Source: CAVRTM01 sp963696105
Lineage (GTDB): Bacteria; Actinomycetota; Actinomycetes; Actinomycetales; Dermatophilaceae
NCBI GenBank assembly: GCA_963696105.1
Contig: CAVOIP010000002.1
Coordinates: 372,001-436,000, forward strand
DNA length: 64,000 bases
Direction of reading: 5' to 3'
Shown here: in pieces, positions 10,026 to 23,689 of the stretch
Position numbering within the stretch: position 1 is the first letter of the stretch
How the letters are laid out: every line of letters begins with the position of its first letter
Made by a program: the position numbers and the translations under genes
The notes under the pieces: model-generated
The model's input: the letters and a program-made list of their open reading frames with translations, nothing else
Told to the model about the DNA's origin: nothing
The model's database searches: none

Positions 10026-10382
10026 TCACGTCCTGCTCGTCGCCCGGTGCCGCTCCAAGGCGGTCACCTCGACCTCATAGCGACTGGCGGGACCTCCCGG
10101 AGCGCGCCAGAACCGCCGGCGCAGGGCTCCGTGCACGGTGACCGCGTCGCCGGGACTGCAGCGCAACGCCTTGCGCTGCAGGGCCCTGGTCCAGCAGGAG
10201 ACGTCAATGGTGTCCACGCTCGCCCGGGAGCCGCCTCCTGCCGGGCGTGGGGTCGCCCGCCGCACCACGACCCGGAACTGCACCACGTGGTCGCCACTGG
10301 GCAGCTCCCGTTCCTGCGGCTCACCACTGACCCGCCCGGTCAGCAACACCTCGTTGGCGCCCGCCTCGGCCCGCCTCGTCAC
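10026..10382 (-). CDS. Small single-stranded DNA-binding protein-like OB-fold protein
   Basis: About 118 residues, an OB fold of the SSB family: ANEVLLTGRVSGEPQERELPSG is strand 1-2, then VVQFRVVVRR, a central VDTIDVSCWTRALQRKAL and GDAVTVHGALRRRFW. It lacks the acidic C-terminal tail (DDDIPF type) through which true SSB recruits partners, ending instead RHRATSRT, so it is a paralogue rather than the replicative SSB. Start GTG 10382 is chosen by family length; GTG 10406 is possible. Located 20 bases upstream of the HAD gene, likely co-transcribed. Confidence 0.65.
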   Translation of the reverse strand: MTRRAEAGANEVLLTGRVSGEPQERELPSGDHVVQFRVVVRRATPRPAGGGSRASVDTIDVSCWTRALQRKALRCSPGDAVTVHGALRRRFWRAPGGPASRYEVEVTALERHRATSRT

Positions 10383-10530
10383 ACCGATCGCCGTCCACCG
10401 GCCCACCCTTCGTTGTCCAGTGCCACCAGCGTGGCGGCAAGACGAGCGGCTCAGGAGCGGGTGGGGCAGGCCTGTGGACGGCGGGGCAGATCGTTCCCCC
10501 CTGTGGGGACGGCCGTACGGACGGGACCGC

Positions 10531-11604
10531 TCAGCGGCGACCGTGCTCGCTCTCTGCGGCCGGTGCGTCGTCGTCCTCACCCTCCAGGAGGTCGGTCATC
10601 ACCACCCCGTCCAGCTCGGCCAGCCGCTCGTCCGCATCGGTCTCGCCCATCTCGTCGGCATCCACCGCGTGCGCGAACCACGTGCGGGCCTCGTCGTTGC
10701 GACCGCACGCCAGCAGTGCCTCGGCATACGCGTAGTTGAGACGGGCGGCCCACGGCTTCTTCGATCCGGCACGGAGCTCGGGGATCTGCAGGCCGACGAC
10801 GGCTGCCTCGTTCTGCCCGAGGTCACGACGGATGCCCGAGACGACGATGGCGAGCTCGATGCGTTCGTCCAGAGGCAGCGTCCGGGCCTCCGGGGAGCTG
10901 GCCAGGTCGAGCGCCCGCTCGGTACGCCCCAGCCCGCGCTCGGCGTCGACCATCAGCGGGAGCATGTGCGACGAGCCGGACAACCGTCGAGCCGTGCGGA
11001 ACTCGCTCAGGGCGAGTGCCCAGTCGCCCTTGCGGTACGCCACGAGCCCGAGCGCCTCGCGCGCCGCAGGAACGCGCCCGGCGCGACGCACCGCCGTCTC
11101 GGCGTGCGCCTGCGCCCCGACGATGTCGGTGTCCAGCAGCATGGCCACCATCACCAGGTGCTGCCCGACTCCAACGGCGTTCTCCTTGCTGAGCGTCCGC
11201 AGCTGGTTCTTCACGGAACGATCGAGCTCGAAGCCAGTGACGCCTTCCGGGATCGCCGGCTCAGGCAGCCGCGGCGACTTCGGCGTCAGGCGGGTGCCGC
11301 CTCGTTCTTCCGGCGCTCCTGCCTGCCCGGGGCGGCGGTCACGCCCTCCCCGTGGCGCGTGCCCACCTTGCCCGGTTGCCGCATCACGCCGGCCACCGCG
11401 GTCGGCCGGCCCACCAGCACCGCGGCCACCGCCACGACCTGCACCGGCGTCCCGCCCGCCCTCCGCGCCGCGGCCACCTTCGCCACGGCGTCCGGGACCA
11501 CCGGCCCGGTCCGGTCGGCTGCCGCCCCGCGAGGGGCCGGAGCCCTGACCACCCCTGCCGGCCTGGCCGTCGCGCTCTGGACGGGGGAACTGGTCATCGG
11601 GCAT
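10531..11604 (-). CDS. TPR-repeat protein with RG-rich disordered N-terminus
   Basis: Start ATG 11604 follows AAGGAG eight bases upstream; 357 residues. Residues 1-110 are almost only Gly, Arg, Asp and Pro with many RGG/RGR units, predicted disordered and RNA-binding-like. The rest is an alpha-helical tetratricopeptide region (HAETAVRRAGRVPAAREALG, ALALSEFRTARRLSG, RLNYAYAEALLACGRNDEA). It ends with an acidic tail (EGEDDDAPAAESE). The position between the HAD hydrolase and tyrS corresponds to Rv1691. Function unknown. It lies directly downstream of the rRNA terminator. Confidence 0.75.
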   Translation of the reverse strand: MPDDQFPRPERDGQAGRGGQGSGPSRGGSRPDRAGGPGRRGEGGRGAEGGRDAGAGRGGGRGAGGPADRGGRRDAATGQGGHAPRGGRDRRPGQAGAPEERGGTRLTPKSPRLPEPAIPEGVTGFELDRSVKNQLRTLSKENAVGVGQHLVMVAMLLDTDIVGAQAHAETAVRRAGRVPAAREALGLVAYRKGDWALALSEFRTARRLSGSSHMLPLMVDAERGLGRTERALDLASSPEARTLPLDERIELAIVVSGIRRDLGQNEAAVVGLQIPELRAGSKKPWAARLNYAYAEALLACGRNDEARTWFAHAVDADEMGETDADERLAELDGVVMTDLLEGEDDDAPAAESEHGRR

Positions 11605-11709
11605 GGGAGGACTCCTTCGGTTTCGTGGTCTCGCACCTGGGCCACACCTCATTCTCGCGCGAGCCCACGCACCTGTCCCCACCGGCATGGCGGCAAGGGC
11701 GGGAAAACA

Positions 11710-11746
11710 GAAACGCCCCACCCGGGGATGCCGGGTGGGGCGTTTC
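11710..11746 (-). terminator. Rho-independent terminator of the rRNA operon
   Basis: Perfect 16-bp inverted repeat (arms 11710-11725 and 11731-11746) with a 5-base loop. On the minus strand the hairpin is followed by TGTTTT, so it terminates transcription coming from the 5S gene. Confidence 0.85.
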
Positions 11747-11757
11747 GTGAATGTTTG

Positions 11758-11875
11758 TCCGGCGGCGTCCTACTCTCCCACACCGTTCCCAGTGCAGTAC
11801 CATCGGCGCTGAAGGGCTTAGCTTCCGGGTTCGGAATGGGACCGGGCGTTTCCCCTTCGCTATGACCGCCGTAAC
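11758..11875 (-). rRNA. rrf: 5S ribosomal RNA
   Basis: The minus strand begins GTTACGGCGGTCATAGCG and contains CCCATTCCGAACCCGGAAG and GGGAGAGTAGG near the 3' end, the conserved 5S core. Length of about 118 is normal. It lies 128 bases after 23S and ends 12 bases before the terminator stem. Ends are estimated to a few bases. Confidence 0.95.
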
Positions 11876-11976
11876 CCTAGAGAGACACACCCACCCAACC
11901 GGTGGGGGTGCGGGTTACCAGCAACAAGCAAAAGTATGGTGTTGTGGTTTGTTCCCCGACTGTATCTCGGGAACCA

Positions 11977-12001
11977 CACAGTGGACGCGTAGCATCTTTG
12001 T
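11977..12001 (-). other. 23S 3' processing-stem arm
   Basis: On the minus strand this trailer segment pairs with the leader arm at 15118-15141 over 24 bp with a single bulged A, forming the stem that brackets pre-23S and would be the RNase III substrate. Confidence 0.75.
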
Positions 12002-12003
12002 AT

Positions 12004-17098
<5,095 letters not shown>

Positions 17099-17457
17099 AG
17101 ATGTTTCACACCCACCACACCCCAAAAAGGCACGGCAGGAAAAACAAACCCCGAAGGGTAACTGATTCCAGCTGAAACAGAACCAAGCCCGCTGGACTTG
17201 AATTCCAAACAATCAACCAAAGGAAAACACGCAACCACCAGCACCAGACCCCCTCCCCACAAAGGAAGAAGACCCAAAACCCGTGGCCACGCAAAACATT
17301 GGCATCGATTTTTGGCACGCTGTTGAGTTCTCAAGTGTCGGACACGCACCATCACCGAGCGCGAACTCGGATCCGGGGTTTGTCGTCTTGTCTGCCGACC
17401 AGCCTGCCGCACCAGACGGTGCTGCGCTTGCCGCGCTGGCTTGGTGATCGGCTATCC
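17099..17457 (-). other. rRNA leader region
   Basis: About 350 bases between the promoter and 16S with no gene. On the minus strand it holds CTTGAGAACTCAACAGCGTG (about 17319-17338), the conserved actinobacterial leader element related to boxA antitermination/processing signals. A CCCTTCGGGGTTTG stem-loop-like segment lies near 17140-17155. Confidence 0.6.
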
Positions 17458-17486
17458 ACTCTAGCAGGCTGTTCGCCGTGCTCCAA
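17458..17486 (-). promoter_or_regulatory. Putative rRNA operon promoter
   Basis: Minus strand -35 TTGGAG (17481-17486), spacer of exactly 17 bases, -10 TAGAGT (17458-17463). This matches the vegetative sigma-factor consensus and lies about 350 bases before 16S. Additional upstream promoters in 17487-17760 are possible but none is obvious. Confidence 0.6.
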
Positions 17487-17761
17487 CTTCCTGTCGGAAG
17501 CCGGTGACTCCGGTGTACCGGAGCCGGTCGTGGTGCCACCCGAGGGACCGGCCACGTCGAGCGACGCTCTCGCGTCCGCTTCAGTGGTGTCCGTTCCTCC
17601 CTGTCGGGCTGACGAAGAGAACAGTAGGTCGCCGCGGGCCGAAATGACAAATCCGCTGGTCAGCGGGCTTCTGGCCGGCTGACGGCGAGCAGTACGCCGG
17701 GCGCGACCGGCGTCGGCTCCCTGGCGGTGGCGCCAGGGGCCGGCGACGTCGACGCCGCAGG
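17487..17761. other. Intergenic region upstream of the rRNA promoter
   Basis: About 275 bases between the rrn promoter and the tyrS stop. No open frame with coding character, no tRNA. It contains GC-rich partial dyads near 17690-17740 that could end tyrS transcription. Confidence 0.4.
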
Positions 17762-19027
17762 TCAGGCCGCGCGCCGGGCTGCGGCGAGGGACTTGCGCCC
17801 GCGACGCAGCAGCGCCACCTCCCCGTGGAGGAAGGAGTCGTCGTCCAGCTGCGCCTCGGGATCGCTGACCCTGACGTTGTTGACCGACACCCCGCCCTCG
17901 CCCAGCACCCGCCGAGCGGCGTTGCGGCTGTCCACCAGGCCACAGGCCACCAGGGCCTCGACGAGCGGCGTCCCCGCCGGGACCGACGCCACCGGGGAGC
18001 TCCGCGGTGGCGTCCCGCAGCGTGCGCACGTCCAGCGCGCGAGGATCCCCCTTGCCGAAGAGGGCCTCGCTGGCAGCCTGGACCGCCTCCGTGGCTTCCG
18101 CCCCGTGCACCAGGGTGGTGACATCCGCGGCCAGCGCCCGCTGCGCCGCTCGCCGGAACGGCTCCTCGCGCACCTGGCGCTCCAGCTCCTCGAGGTCCGC
18201 GCGGCTGCGGTCGGTGAAGATCCGCAGGTAGCTGACCACGGAGGCATCCTCGACGTTGATCCAGAACTGGTAGAAGGCGTAGGGAGACATCAGCTCGGCG
18301 TCGAGCCAGACGGTGCCGCCCTCGGTCTTGCCGAACTTGGTGCCGTCAGCCTTGGTCACCAACGGCGTGGTGAGCACGTGCACCGACTCGCCCTCGACCC
18401 GGTGGATCAGGTCGGACGCCGGCGAGGATGTTGCCCCACTGGTCGACCGCGCCGGTCTGCAGCGTGCAGCCGTACTCACGGAAGAGGTGCAGGTAGTCCA
18501 TACCCTGCAGCACCTGGTAGCTGAACTCGCTGTAGCTGATGCCGTCCTGGCTGGCCAGCCGCGCGGCGACGGCGTCCTTCTTGATCATCGTGTTGACCCG
18601 GAAGTGCCGCCCGATGTCGCGCAGGAAGTCGATCGCGGACAGCGGCGCCGTCCAGTCCAGGTTGTTGACCATGACCGCCGGGTTGTCGCCCTCGAAGTCC
18701 AGGAACGGCCGCACCTGCCGCTGGATCCGGGTCACCCACTCGGCGACCGTCTCGCGGGGGTTGAGCTGGCGCTCCGCCGTGGGCTTCGGGTCGCCGATCA
18801 GCCCGGTGGAGCCGCCGACCAGGCACAGCACGCGGTGGCCGGCCCGCTGGAGGTGGCGCAGCAGGACCAGCTGCACCAGGTTGCCGATGTGCAGGCTCGG
18901 GCGCTGTCGGGTCGAAGCCGCAGTACGTCGTGATCGGCCCGTCGGCGAGCGCCTTGCGCAGCGCGGTCTCGTCGGTGGTCTGGGCCACCAGGCCACGCCA
19001 GTGCAGCTCGTCGAGGATGTCGCTCAC
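17762..19027 (-). CDS. tyrS: Tyrosyl-tRNA synthetase (three frameshifts)
   Basis: Class I synthetase charging tRNA-Tyr. It begins MSDILDELHWRGLVAQTTDE. Visible motifs: CGFDPTAP-SLHIGNL (HIGH-type), GDPKPTAERQ, SYSEFSYQVLQGMDY, QWGNILAG, KFGKTEGG (KMSKS loop) and a C-terminal S4 domain (LVDSRNAARRVLGEGGVSVN). About 421 residues, the usual size. Breaks: extra base near 18905 between APE and SLHIG, near 18424 between NILAG and SDLIHR, and near 17990 in a C run between AELP and VASVPAG. All lie in otherwise perfect family sequence, so the gene is presumably intact in the organism. Confidence 0.93.
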
Positions 19028-19077
19028 GGTGGCTTCGTTCCCTTCGGGGGTGCGGACGGGTCAGGCCCAAGCCTGCC

Positions 19078-19733
19078 TTACCGCGGCGCGCGGGGACGAC
19101 GCGGTTTCGCTTCGCGGTACACCGAGACGGTGGGGTCGCCGTCCAGCCAGAACCGCCACGGGTACTGACCCCCGTCGCCGCCGTCGCCGCTCACGCCGAC
19201 ACGCGGGCCCGAGCGGACCAGCGCCGGCGCCGGGTGCGGCGGCGGCCAGGACCGCGAACGGGCCGGCCGGCGCGGTGACGTCCAGGCCGTTCTGCTCGCG
19301 GGAGAGGCCGAGCGCCTGCGCCAGCCGGGCCGGGCCGCGCGCGAGGTCACGGTCGACCACTCCCCCGCGACGGCTGCGCGCCACCTCGATGCCCTCCACC
19401 ACCTCGCCGGCCCGCATCAGCACCGCGCTGGCGGTGCCTTCGCTCGCCGCACACGAGGTTGGCGCACCAGTGCATGCCGTAGCTGAGGTAGACGTAGAGC
19501 CCGCCAGGAGGCCCGAACATGACGCCGGTGCGCGGCGTGAGCCCGCGGTAGGCGTGCGAGCCCGGGTCGTTCGTACCGTCGTACGCCTCGACCTCGGACA
19601 GGCGGATGGTGACCCCCCGGTGGGAGACGTGGGCGCCGAGCAGGTCGGGCGCCACCTCGAGGACGGGACGCTCGAAGAACGGGTGCGTCAGCCGCGGGGT
19701 CGCCCCCGGCGTCGGATCGTGTGTGCCAGCCAC
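19078..19733 (-). CDS. 3-methyladenine DNA glycosylase, AAG/MPG family (two frameshifts)
   Basis: Base-excision-repair enzyme of the AAG fold. FFERPVLEVAPDLLGAHVSH starts the domain; IRLSEVEAYDGTNDPGSHAYRG holds the catalytic Glu and DNA-intercalation region; VMFGPPGGLYVYLSYGMHWC and NLVCG follow. It ends YPWRFWLDGDPTVSVYREAK. Breaks near 19436 and 19228. Start GTG 19733 lies inside the end of the sdhB-like gene (46-base overlap); no better start is seen. The tyrS-mpg neighbourhood is conserved in actinobacteria (Rv1688-Rv1689). Confidence 0.85.
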
Positions 19734-20446
19734 ACCACGGGATCGTAGGTGTGGTCGGCGACGCGCTCCTTCAGGGGGATCAGCGCGTTGTCGGTGATGT
19801 GGATGTGCTCGGGGCAGACCTCGGTGCAGCACTTGGTGATGTTGCACTGGCCCAGGCCGTGCTCCTCACGGGCCGCAGCCCGGCGGTCCAGCTGGTCCAG
19901 GGGATGCATGTCGAGCTCCGCGATGCGCATGAGGTAGCGCGGCCCGGAGTAGGCGGGCTTGTTGTCCTCGTGGTCGCGGACGACGTGGCAGACGTCCTGG
20001 CACAGGAAGCACTCGATGCACTTGCGGAACTCCTGCGAGCGCTCGACGTCGACCTGGGCCATCCGGTAGTCGCCCGGCGCGAGGTCAGGTGGCGAGAACG
20101 CCGGCACCTGCCGGGCCTTGTCGTAGTTGAACGACACGTCCGTCACCAGGTCGCGAAGGACCGGGAACGCCCGCATCGGCGTCACGGTGATCGTCTCGTC
20201 CTCGGCGAAGATGCTCATGCGCGTCATGCACAGCAACCTCGGTCGGCCGTTGACCTCCGCGCTGCAGGAGCCGCACTTGCCGGCCTTGCAGTTCCAGCGC
20301 ACCGCCAGGTCCGGTGCCTGCGTCGCCTGCAGCCGGTGGATGATGTCGAGCACCACCTCGCCCTCGTTGACCTCCACGGCGAAGCTCACCAGCGCCCCGC
20401 CGCCGGCGTCGCCGCGCCACACGCGGAAGCTCGCGTCGTACGTCAT
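19688..20446 (-). CDS. sdhB: Succinate dehydrogenase/fumarate reductase iron-sulfur subunit
   Basis: 252 residues. The N-terminal 2Fe-2S ferredoxin domain shows CKAGKCGSCSAEVNGRPRLLC. The C-terminal domain has CIECFLCQDVC and CNITKCCTEVCPE for the 4Fe-4S and 3Fe-4S clusters. It passes electrons from the flavoprotein to the membrane subunit. The sequence style (PRYLMRIAELDMHPLD, AAREEHGLGQCN) matches the Sdh1 enzyme of mycobacteria rather than the SdhCDAB type. The start overlaps the sdhA stop by ATGA. Confidence 0.92.
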   Translation of the reverse strand: MTYDASFRVWRGDAGGGALVSFAVEVNEGEVVLDIIHRLQATQAPDLAVRWNCKAGKCGSCSAEVNGRPRLLCMTRMSIFAEDETITVTPMRAFPVLRDLVTDVSFNYDKARQVPAFSPPDLAPGDYRMAQVDVERSQEFRKCIECFLCQDVCHVVRDHEDNKPAYSGPRYLMRIAELDMHPLDQLDRRAAAREEHGLGQCNITKCCTEVCPEHIHITDNALIPLKERVADHTYDPVVWLAHTIRRRGRPRG

Positions 20447-22378
20447 GGGTGGTCCTCCCGGGAACCGTCCGCAGCGGTGGGGGTGTCGAGCACGGACAGC
20501 TCGGCGGGGGTGTAGTACTTGCCGAGCTCCGAGCGGTCGAACAGCTCGAGCAGGTCGCGGCGCATCGTCGGCACCGGTTGACGGGTCAGCGTGACCGCCG
20601 CGGCCGCGTCGGATCGCTCAGGCAGGCGGCAGATGAGGTTGACGCCGCGCCAGGTGGGGTCCATGCCCGGGTGGTCCTCGCGCGTGTGCCCGCCCCGGCT
20701 CTCCTGCCGCTCCAGCGCCGCGAGCGCGATGCACTCGGAGACCAGCAGCATGTTGCGCAGGTCCAGCGCCAGGTGCCAGCCGGGGTTGAACTGGCGGTGG
20801 CCCTCCACGCTCAGGTGGGCGAGCCGCTCACGGAAGGTGGTGAGGCGGGTCAGCGCCTCCTTCATCTCGCCCTCACGCCGGATGATGCCGACCAGGTCGT
20901 TCATGGTCTGCTGCAGCTCCTGGTGCAGCGTGTAGGGGTTCTCCCCGGTGTCGGTGGCGAACGGGGCGAGCGCCACCTCCGCCGCCGCGCTGACGTCGCC
21001 GTCGGCGACCGACGGCCGCTGGTCCCCCAGCAGGGCGACATAGGCCGAAGCGCCCGCTCCGGCCCGGCGGCCGAACACGAGCAGGTCGGAGAGCGAGTTG
21101 CCGCCGAGCCGGTTGGAGCCGTGCATGCCACCGGCGACCTCACCCGCCGCGAAGAGCCCGGGCACCGACGTGGCCGCGGTGTCGGGGTGGACCTCCACTC
21201 CCCCCATGACGTAGTGGCACGTGGGGCCCACCTCCATCGGCTCGGCCGTGATGTCGACGTCGGCGAGCTCCTTGAACTGGTGGTGCATCGAGGGCAGCCG
21301 TCGCCGGATCTCCTCGGCGGGCAGGCGGGTCGAGACGTCGAGGAACACCCCGCCGTGGGGCGAGCCGCGCCCCTCCTTGACCTCGGTGTTGATGGCCCGC
21401 GCGACCTCGTCACGGGGCAGGAGCTCGGGCGGGCGCAGGTTGTTCTCCGGATCGTCGTACCAGCGGTCGGCCTCCTGCTCGGTGTCGGCGTACTGGCCGC
21501 GGAAGACCTCCGGCACGTAGTCGAACATGAACCGCTTGCCCTCGGAGTTGCGCAGGACGCCCCCGTCGCCGCGGACCGACTCCGTGACGAGGATCCCCTT
21601 CACCGAGGGGGGCCACACCATGCCGGTGGGGTGGAACTGGACGAACTCCATGTTGACCAGACCGGCGCCGGTGCGCAGGGCCAGCGCGTGGCCGTCGCCG
21701 GTGTACTCCCAGGAGTTGCTGGTGACCTTGAACGACTTGCCGATGCCCCCCGTGGCGAGGATGACGGCCGGTGCCTCGAACAGCACGAAGCGGCCCGACT
21801 CGCGCCAGTAGCCGAACGCGCCGGCCACCCGGCCGGCCGTGCGTGGCAGCTCGGTGATCGTCAGCTCCGGGAACACCCGCAGCCGGGCGTCGAGGTCGCC
21901 GTGCTCGCGCAGGTCCTCCTGCTGCAGGGAGACGATCTTCTGCTGCAGGGTGCGGATCAGCTCGAGCCCGGTGCGGTCACCGACGTGGGCGAGGCGGGGG
22001 TACTCGTGGCCGCCGAAGTTGCGCTGGCTGATCCTGCCGTCGGCCGTGCGGTCGAACAGCGCGCCGTAGGTCTCGAGCTCCCACACGCGCTGTGGTGCCT
22101 CCATGGCGTGCAGCTCGGCCATGCGCGGGTGGTTGAGGAACTTGCCCCCGCGCATGGTGTCGCGGAAGTGGACCTGCCAGCTGTCACGGGCGTTGGCGTT
22201 GCCCATCGACGCGGCGATGCCGCCCTCGGCCATCACGGTGTGCGCCTTGCCGAACAGCGACTTGCAGACGATCGCGGTGCGCATGCCCGTGCTCGCGCGC
22301 CTCGATGGCGGCGCGCAGCCCGGCACCGCCGGCGCCGATGACGACGACGTCGTACTGGTGGCGTTCGAGGTCGGTCAC
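20443..22378 (-). CDS. sdhA: Succinate dehydrogenase/fumarate reductase flavoprotein subunit (one frameshift)
   Basis: About 645 residues. Start GTG 22378 gives MTDLERHQYDVVVIGAGGAG, the FAD dinucleotide-binding site. An extra G near 22287 breaks the frame inside AREHG-MRTAIVCKS. Downstream KSLFGKAHTVMAEGG carries the histidine that covalently holds FAD. FVQFHPTGMVWP, SVRGDGGVLRNSEGKRFM and HGSNRLGGNSLSDLLVFGRRAG are substrate- and FAD-site blocks. Catalyses succinate/fumarate interconversion. It sits between sdhC and sdhB in one operon. Confidence 0.93.
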
Positions 22379-22417
22379 GTCAGGGGCTCCCGGCGGGTGG
22401 TTACGGCGGGTCGGTCC

Positions 22418-23233
22418 TCATCCCACGAACCTCAGGTCGGAGATGGTGCCGGCCGCGACGAGCGCGATGTAGGCGTCGGTGACCACCAGCGACGCGAGCG
22501 TGGTCCACGCCAGGCCCATGTGGTGGCCGTTCAGCCGGGACACCTGGCCCCACATCCAGTGCCGGACCGGGTGCTTGGAGAAGTGGTTGAGCCGGCCGCC
22601 GACGATGCTGCGGCAGGAGTGGCAGGAGATCGTGTAGGCCCACAGGAGAACGACATTGGCCAGCAGGACGATGTTGCCGAGGCCGAAGCCGAACCCGCCT
22701 CCCTTGCCGTGGAAGGCGACCAGGGCGTCGTACGTGTTGATGAGGGAGATCAGCGCGGCGACGTAGAAGAAGTAGCGGTGGGCGTTCTGCAGGACCAGCG
22801 GGAAGCGTGTCTCGCCGGTGTAGCGGGCGTGCGGCTCGGCGACCGCGCAGGCCGGCGGTGACAGCCAGAACGACCGGTAGTAGGCCTTGCGGTAGTAGTA
22901 GCAGGTCAGCCGGAACAGCAGCAGGAACGGCAGCGTGAGGATGGCGTAGGGCACCAGCGGCGGGAAGTCGCCGAACGGCGTGCCGAAGTGGCTCGATCCC
23001 GGCGCGCAGGAGGTGGACAGGCAGGGCGACGCGAACGGCGTGAGGTAGTGGTAGTCGGCCACCCAGTAGTAGCGCTGCGAGGCCGCCCGCACCGTGGCGT
23101 AGACCAACCACGCGACGAGCCCGACGGCCGTGGCCAGCGGCGGGAGCCACCAGCGGTCCTGGCGCAGCGTCCCCGCGGCGATGGTCGCCCGGCCCGGGGC
23201 GCCGACGCCCGAGGGTGGCGCCGTGCCGGCCAT
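22418..23233 (-). CDS. sdhC: Succinate dehydrogenase membrane anchor, Sdh1 type
   Basis: 271 residues with about five membrane helices (ATAVGLVAWLVYATVRAA, LVPYAILTLPFLLLFRL, YFFYVAALISLINTY, GNIVLLANVVLLWAYTISC, TTLASLVVTDAYIALVAAG). The single large anchor without a partner sdhD, and the KAYYRSFWLSPPACAV and ARYTGETRFPLVLQNAHRYF blocks, are those of the mycobacterial Sdh1 anchor. Conserved His residues (NAHRYFF, CHSCR, NHFSKHPVRHW) are plausible haem or quinone-site ligands. It starts three bases after the upstream small gene. Confidence 0.85.
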   Translation of the reverse strand: MAGTAPPSGVGAPGRATIAAGTLRQDRWWLPPLATAVGLVAWLVYATVRAASQRYYWVADYHYLTPFASPCLSTSCAPGSSHFGTPFGDFPPLVPYAILTLPFLLLFRLTCYYYRKAYYRSFWLSPPACAVAEPHARYTGETRFPLVLQNAHRYFFYVAALISLINTYDALVAFHGKGGGFGFGLGNIVLLANVVLLWAYTISCHSCRSIVGGRLNHFSKHPVRHWMWGQVSRLNGHHMGLAWTTLASLVVTDAYIALVAAGTISDLRFVG

Positions 23234-23235
23234 CC

Positions 23236-23526
23236 TCAGTCCGACCGTCGCGGTCCGACGCCCTCGTCCTCGGCGTCCGACCAGAGGGCCGGGTCGTAGT
23301 CGTCGTCGGGGATGAACACGATCTCGCCGGGCTGGCCCACCCGCTCGCCGCCGCCGATGCCGACGGCCCGGGCCAGCAGGTCGACGTCGTCGGCCAGCCG
23401 GGCGACGTCGTCACGCAGCCGCTGCACGTCGATGGTCGTGCCGAGGTCCTCGCGCAGTGCGGCCACGGCGTGGCGCAGTCCGGCGACGTGGGTTGCCGCC
23501 GACGTCAGGTCGTCCTTGACGCTCAT
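23236..23526 (-). CDS. Small coiled-coil protein heading the sdh operon
   Basis: 96 residues starting at ATG 23526 after GGGAGGTG. Residues 1-55 form a helical coiled coil (HAVAALREDLGTTIDVQRLR, DDVARLADDVDLLARAVG); the rest is acidic and disordered (FIPDDDYDPALWSDAEDEG). Two bases separate its stop from sdhC, so it belongs to the sdh operon. Similar small genes accompany Sdh1-type operons in some actinobacteria. Function unknown. Confidence 0.65.
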   Translation of the reverse strand: MSVKDDLTSAATHVAGLRHAVAALREDLGTTIDVQRLRDDVARLADDVDLLARAVGIGGGERVGQPGEIVFIPDDDYDPALWSDAEDEGVGPRRSD

Positions 23527-23585
23527 CGCACCTCCCGTGAGAGCTGCGCCCGGCGTGCCGCGGGGCGACAGGGTGCTGGTTCATC

Positions 23586-23629
23586 ACCCTAGGGACAAAC
23601 GGGCGCCACCGCGACAACTTCGCCGAAGT
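23586..23629 (-). promoter_or_regulatory. Putative sdh operon promoter with dyad operator
   Basis: Minus strand -10 TAGGGT at 23586-23591. Twenty-five bases upstream lies a perfect 13-base dyad, ACTTCGgCGAAGT (23617-23629), overlapping the -35 position, a likely regulator site. The -35 itself is weak. Confidence 0.4.
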
Positions 23630-23656
23630 CGCGTTGCGGCGGCTCCGGCGCCCGGC

Positions 23657-23676
23657 TCCCCCGCGCCGGCGGGGGA
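23657..23676 (-). terminator. Hairpin after argH
   Basis: Eight-base perfect stem (TCCCCCGC / GCGGGGGA) with a 4-base loop, extended by CCGG pairs outside. It lies 14 bases after the argH stop. No T-run follows, so termination strength is uncertain. Confidence 0.45.
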
Positions 23677-23689
23677 ACCGGCCCGGCCC

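Noticed and set aside
20449..22341. A 630-codon open frame antisense to sdhA
   Set aside because: It is the high-GC mirror of a well-supported gene; no family motifs, composition dominated by Arg, Val, Gly and Leu, no ribosome-binding site.
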